From assembly GCA_022572355.1 (NCBI GenBank), contig JACZWC010000005.1:53207-117206 (forward strand): a DNA stretch of 64,000 bases, given 5' to 3'. Source of the stretch: Bacteroidota bacterium. GTDB taxonomy: Bacteria; Bacteroidota; Bacteroidia; NORP154. Shown here piece after piece: positions 63,881 through 64,000 of the stretch (the stretch's first letter is position 1; each line of letters starts with the position of its first letter). The notes beneath the pieces are model-generated. The model had not been told where the DNA came from. It searched no databases and worked only from the letters and a program-made list of their open reading frames with translations. The translations under genes were made by a program, and so were the position numbers.

Positions 63881-64000
63881 TAAAGGGACATGCTTTACAA
63901 AGTTAAAGGGACATAGTTTACACTTTTAAGACTAGTAATTTGTAAAAAAAAACAAATTATCATGCCTTGGAAAGTAACAACAACTATGAAACAAAAAGTA
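63881..64000 (+). mobile_element. Left part of an IS481-like insertion sequence (runs off the window)
   Basis: Two direct copies of TAAAGGGACATnnTTTACAn lie at 63881-63900 and 63904-63923, typical of repeated transposase-binding sites near IS481 ends. TAATTTGT (63936-63943) and ACAAATTA (63952-63959) form a hairpin just before the transposase ATG, able to block read-through. The exact outer end is not determined; it may begin a few bases before 63881. Confidence 0.7.
63962..64000 (+). CDS. IS481-family transposase (first 13 codons)
   Basis: Only MPWKVTTTMKQKV is inside the window. This opening matches the usual start of IS481-type transposases in Bacteroidota, and the upstream repeats agree. 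The DDE catalytic domain is beyond the window end, so activity cannot be judged. Confidence 0.65.
   Translation, partial: MPWKVTTTMKQKV

Overview
The window looks like a chromosomal segment of a Bacteroidota bacterium, most likely a free-living aerobic member of the Cytophagales. This rests on SprA of the type IX secretion system (T9SS), several T9SS C-terminal sorting domains, SprB-type repeats, Omp28 and DUF6029 proteins, an alternative complex III operon feeding a cytochrome c oxidase, promoter-like TAnnTTTG boxes, and scarce Shine-Dalgarno signals with some TTG starts. No rRNA, tRNA or CRISPR array was seen.

Layout. 1-3 kb: partial polysaccharide flippase, crotonase-family hydratase, outer-membrane-like protein and a B12-binding domain protein. 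3-6.8 kb: a giant membrane histidine kinase. 6.9-11 kb: two divergent units for the lower kynurenine (tryptophan/3-hydroxyanthranilate) pathway, with a 3-hydroxyanthranilate dioxygenase, ACMS decarboxylase, semialdehyde dehydrogenase and an atypical SDR. 11-12.1 kb: lptB and a SPOR protein. 12.3-23.7 kb: respiratory operon actABCDEF-coxB-coxA, in which quinol oxidation by alternative complex III is coupled to O2 reduction; oxidase subunits III and IV are not here. 23.7-28.1 kb: an exported protein lacking a standard start codon, ruvB, queG, a small conserved protein, ubiX and a beta-barrel protein. 28.1-34.7 kb: an envelope thiol/secretion locus (two Omp28-type proteins, DUF6029, TlpA) plus a small T9SS cargo protein. 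34.7-38.4 kb: sirtuin, malic enzyme-PTA fusion, ruvA. 38.5-48.4 kb: sprA, a repeat protein, gcvH and a TonB-type protein. 48.4-52.6 kb: sulfate activation (cysC-cysD-cysN on the minus strand), deoC and a small acidic protein.

From about 52.65 kb the DNA becomes accessory: a deoC 3' remnant, a 26-bp perfect palindrome, tiny membrane-protein genes with duplicated leader/promoter sequence, tandem long hairpins, a T9SS adhesin-like protein and cassette-like hairpins. A tightly packed minus-strand operon follows: vsr, a C5-cytosine methyltransferase with a long C-terminal extension, a ParB-like DGNRR protein, an SNF2-type helicase, and a DUF3883 protein with nuclease-like residues. The window ends in the left part of an IS481-like insertion sequence. 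The five-gene operon (56780-63333) is the best candidate for an undescribed system: a modification-linked defence module in which the methyltransferase would mark self DNA and the helicase plus DUF3883 protein would act on unmarked DNA. That function is inferred from composition only.
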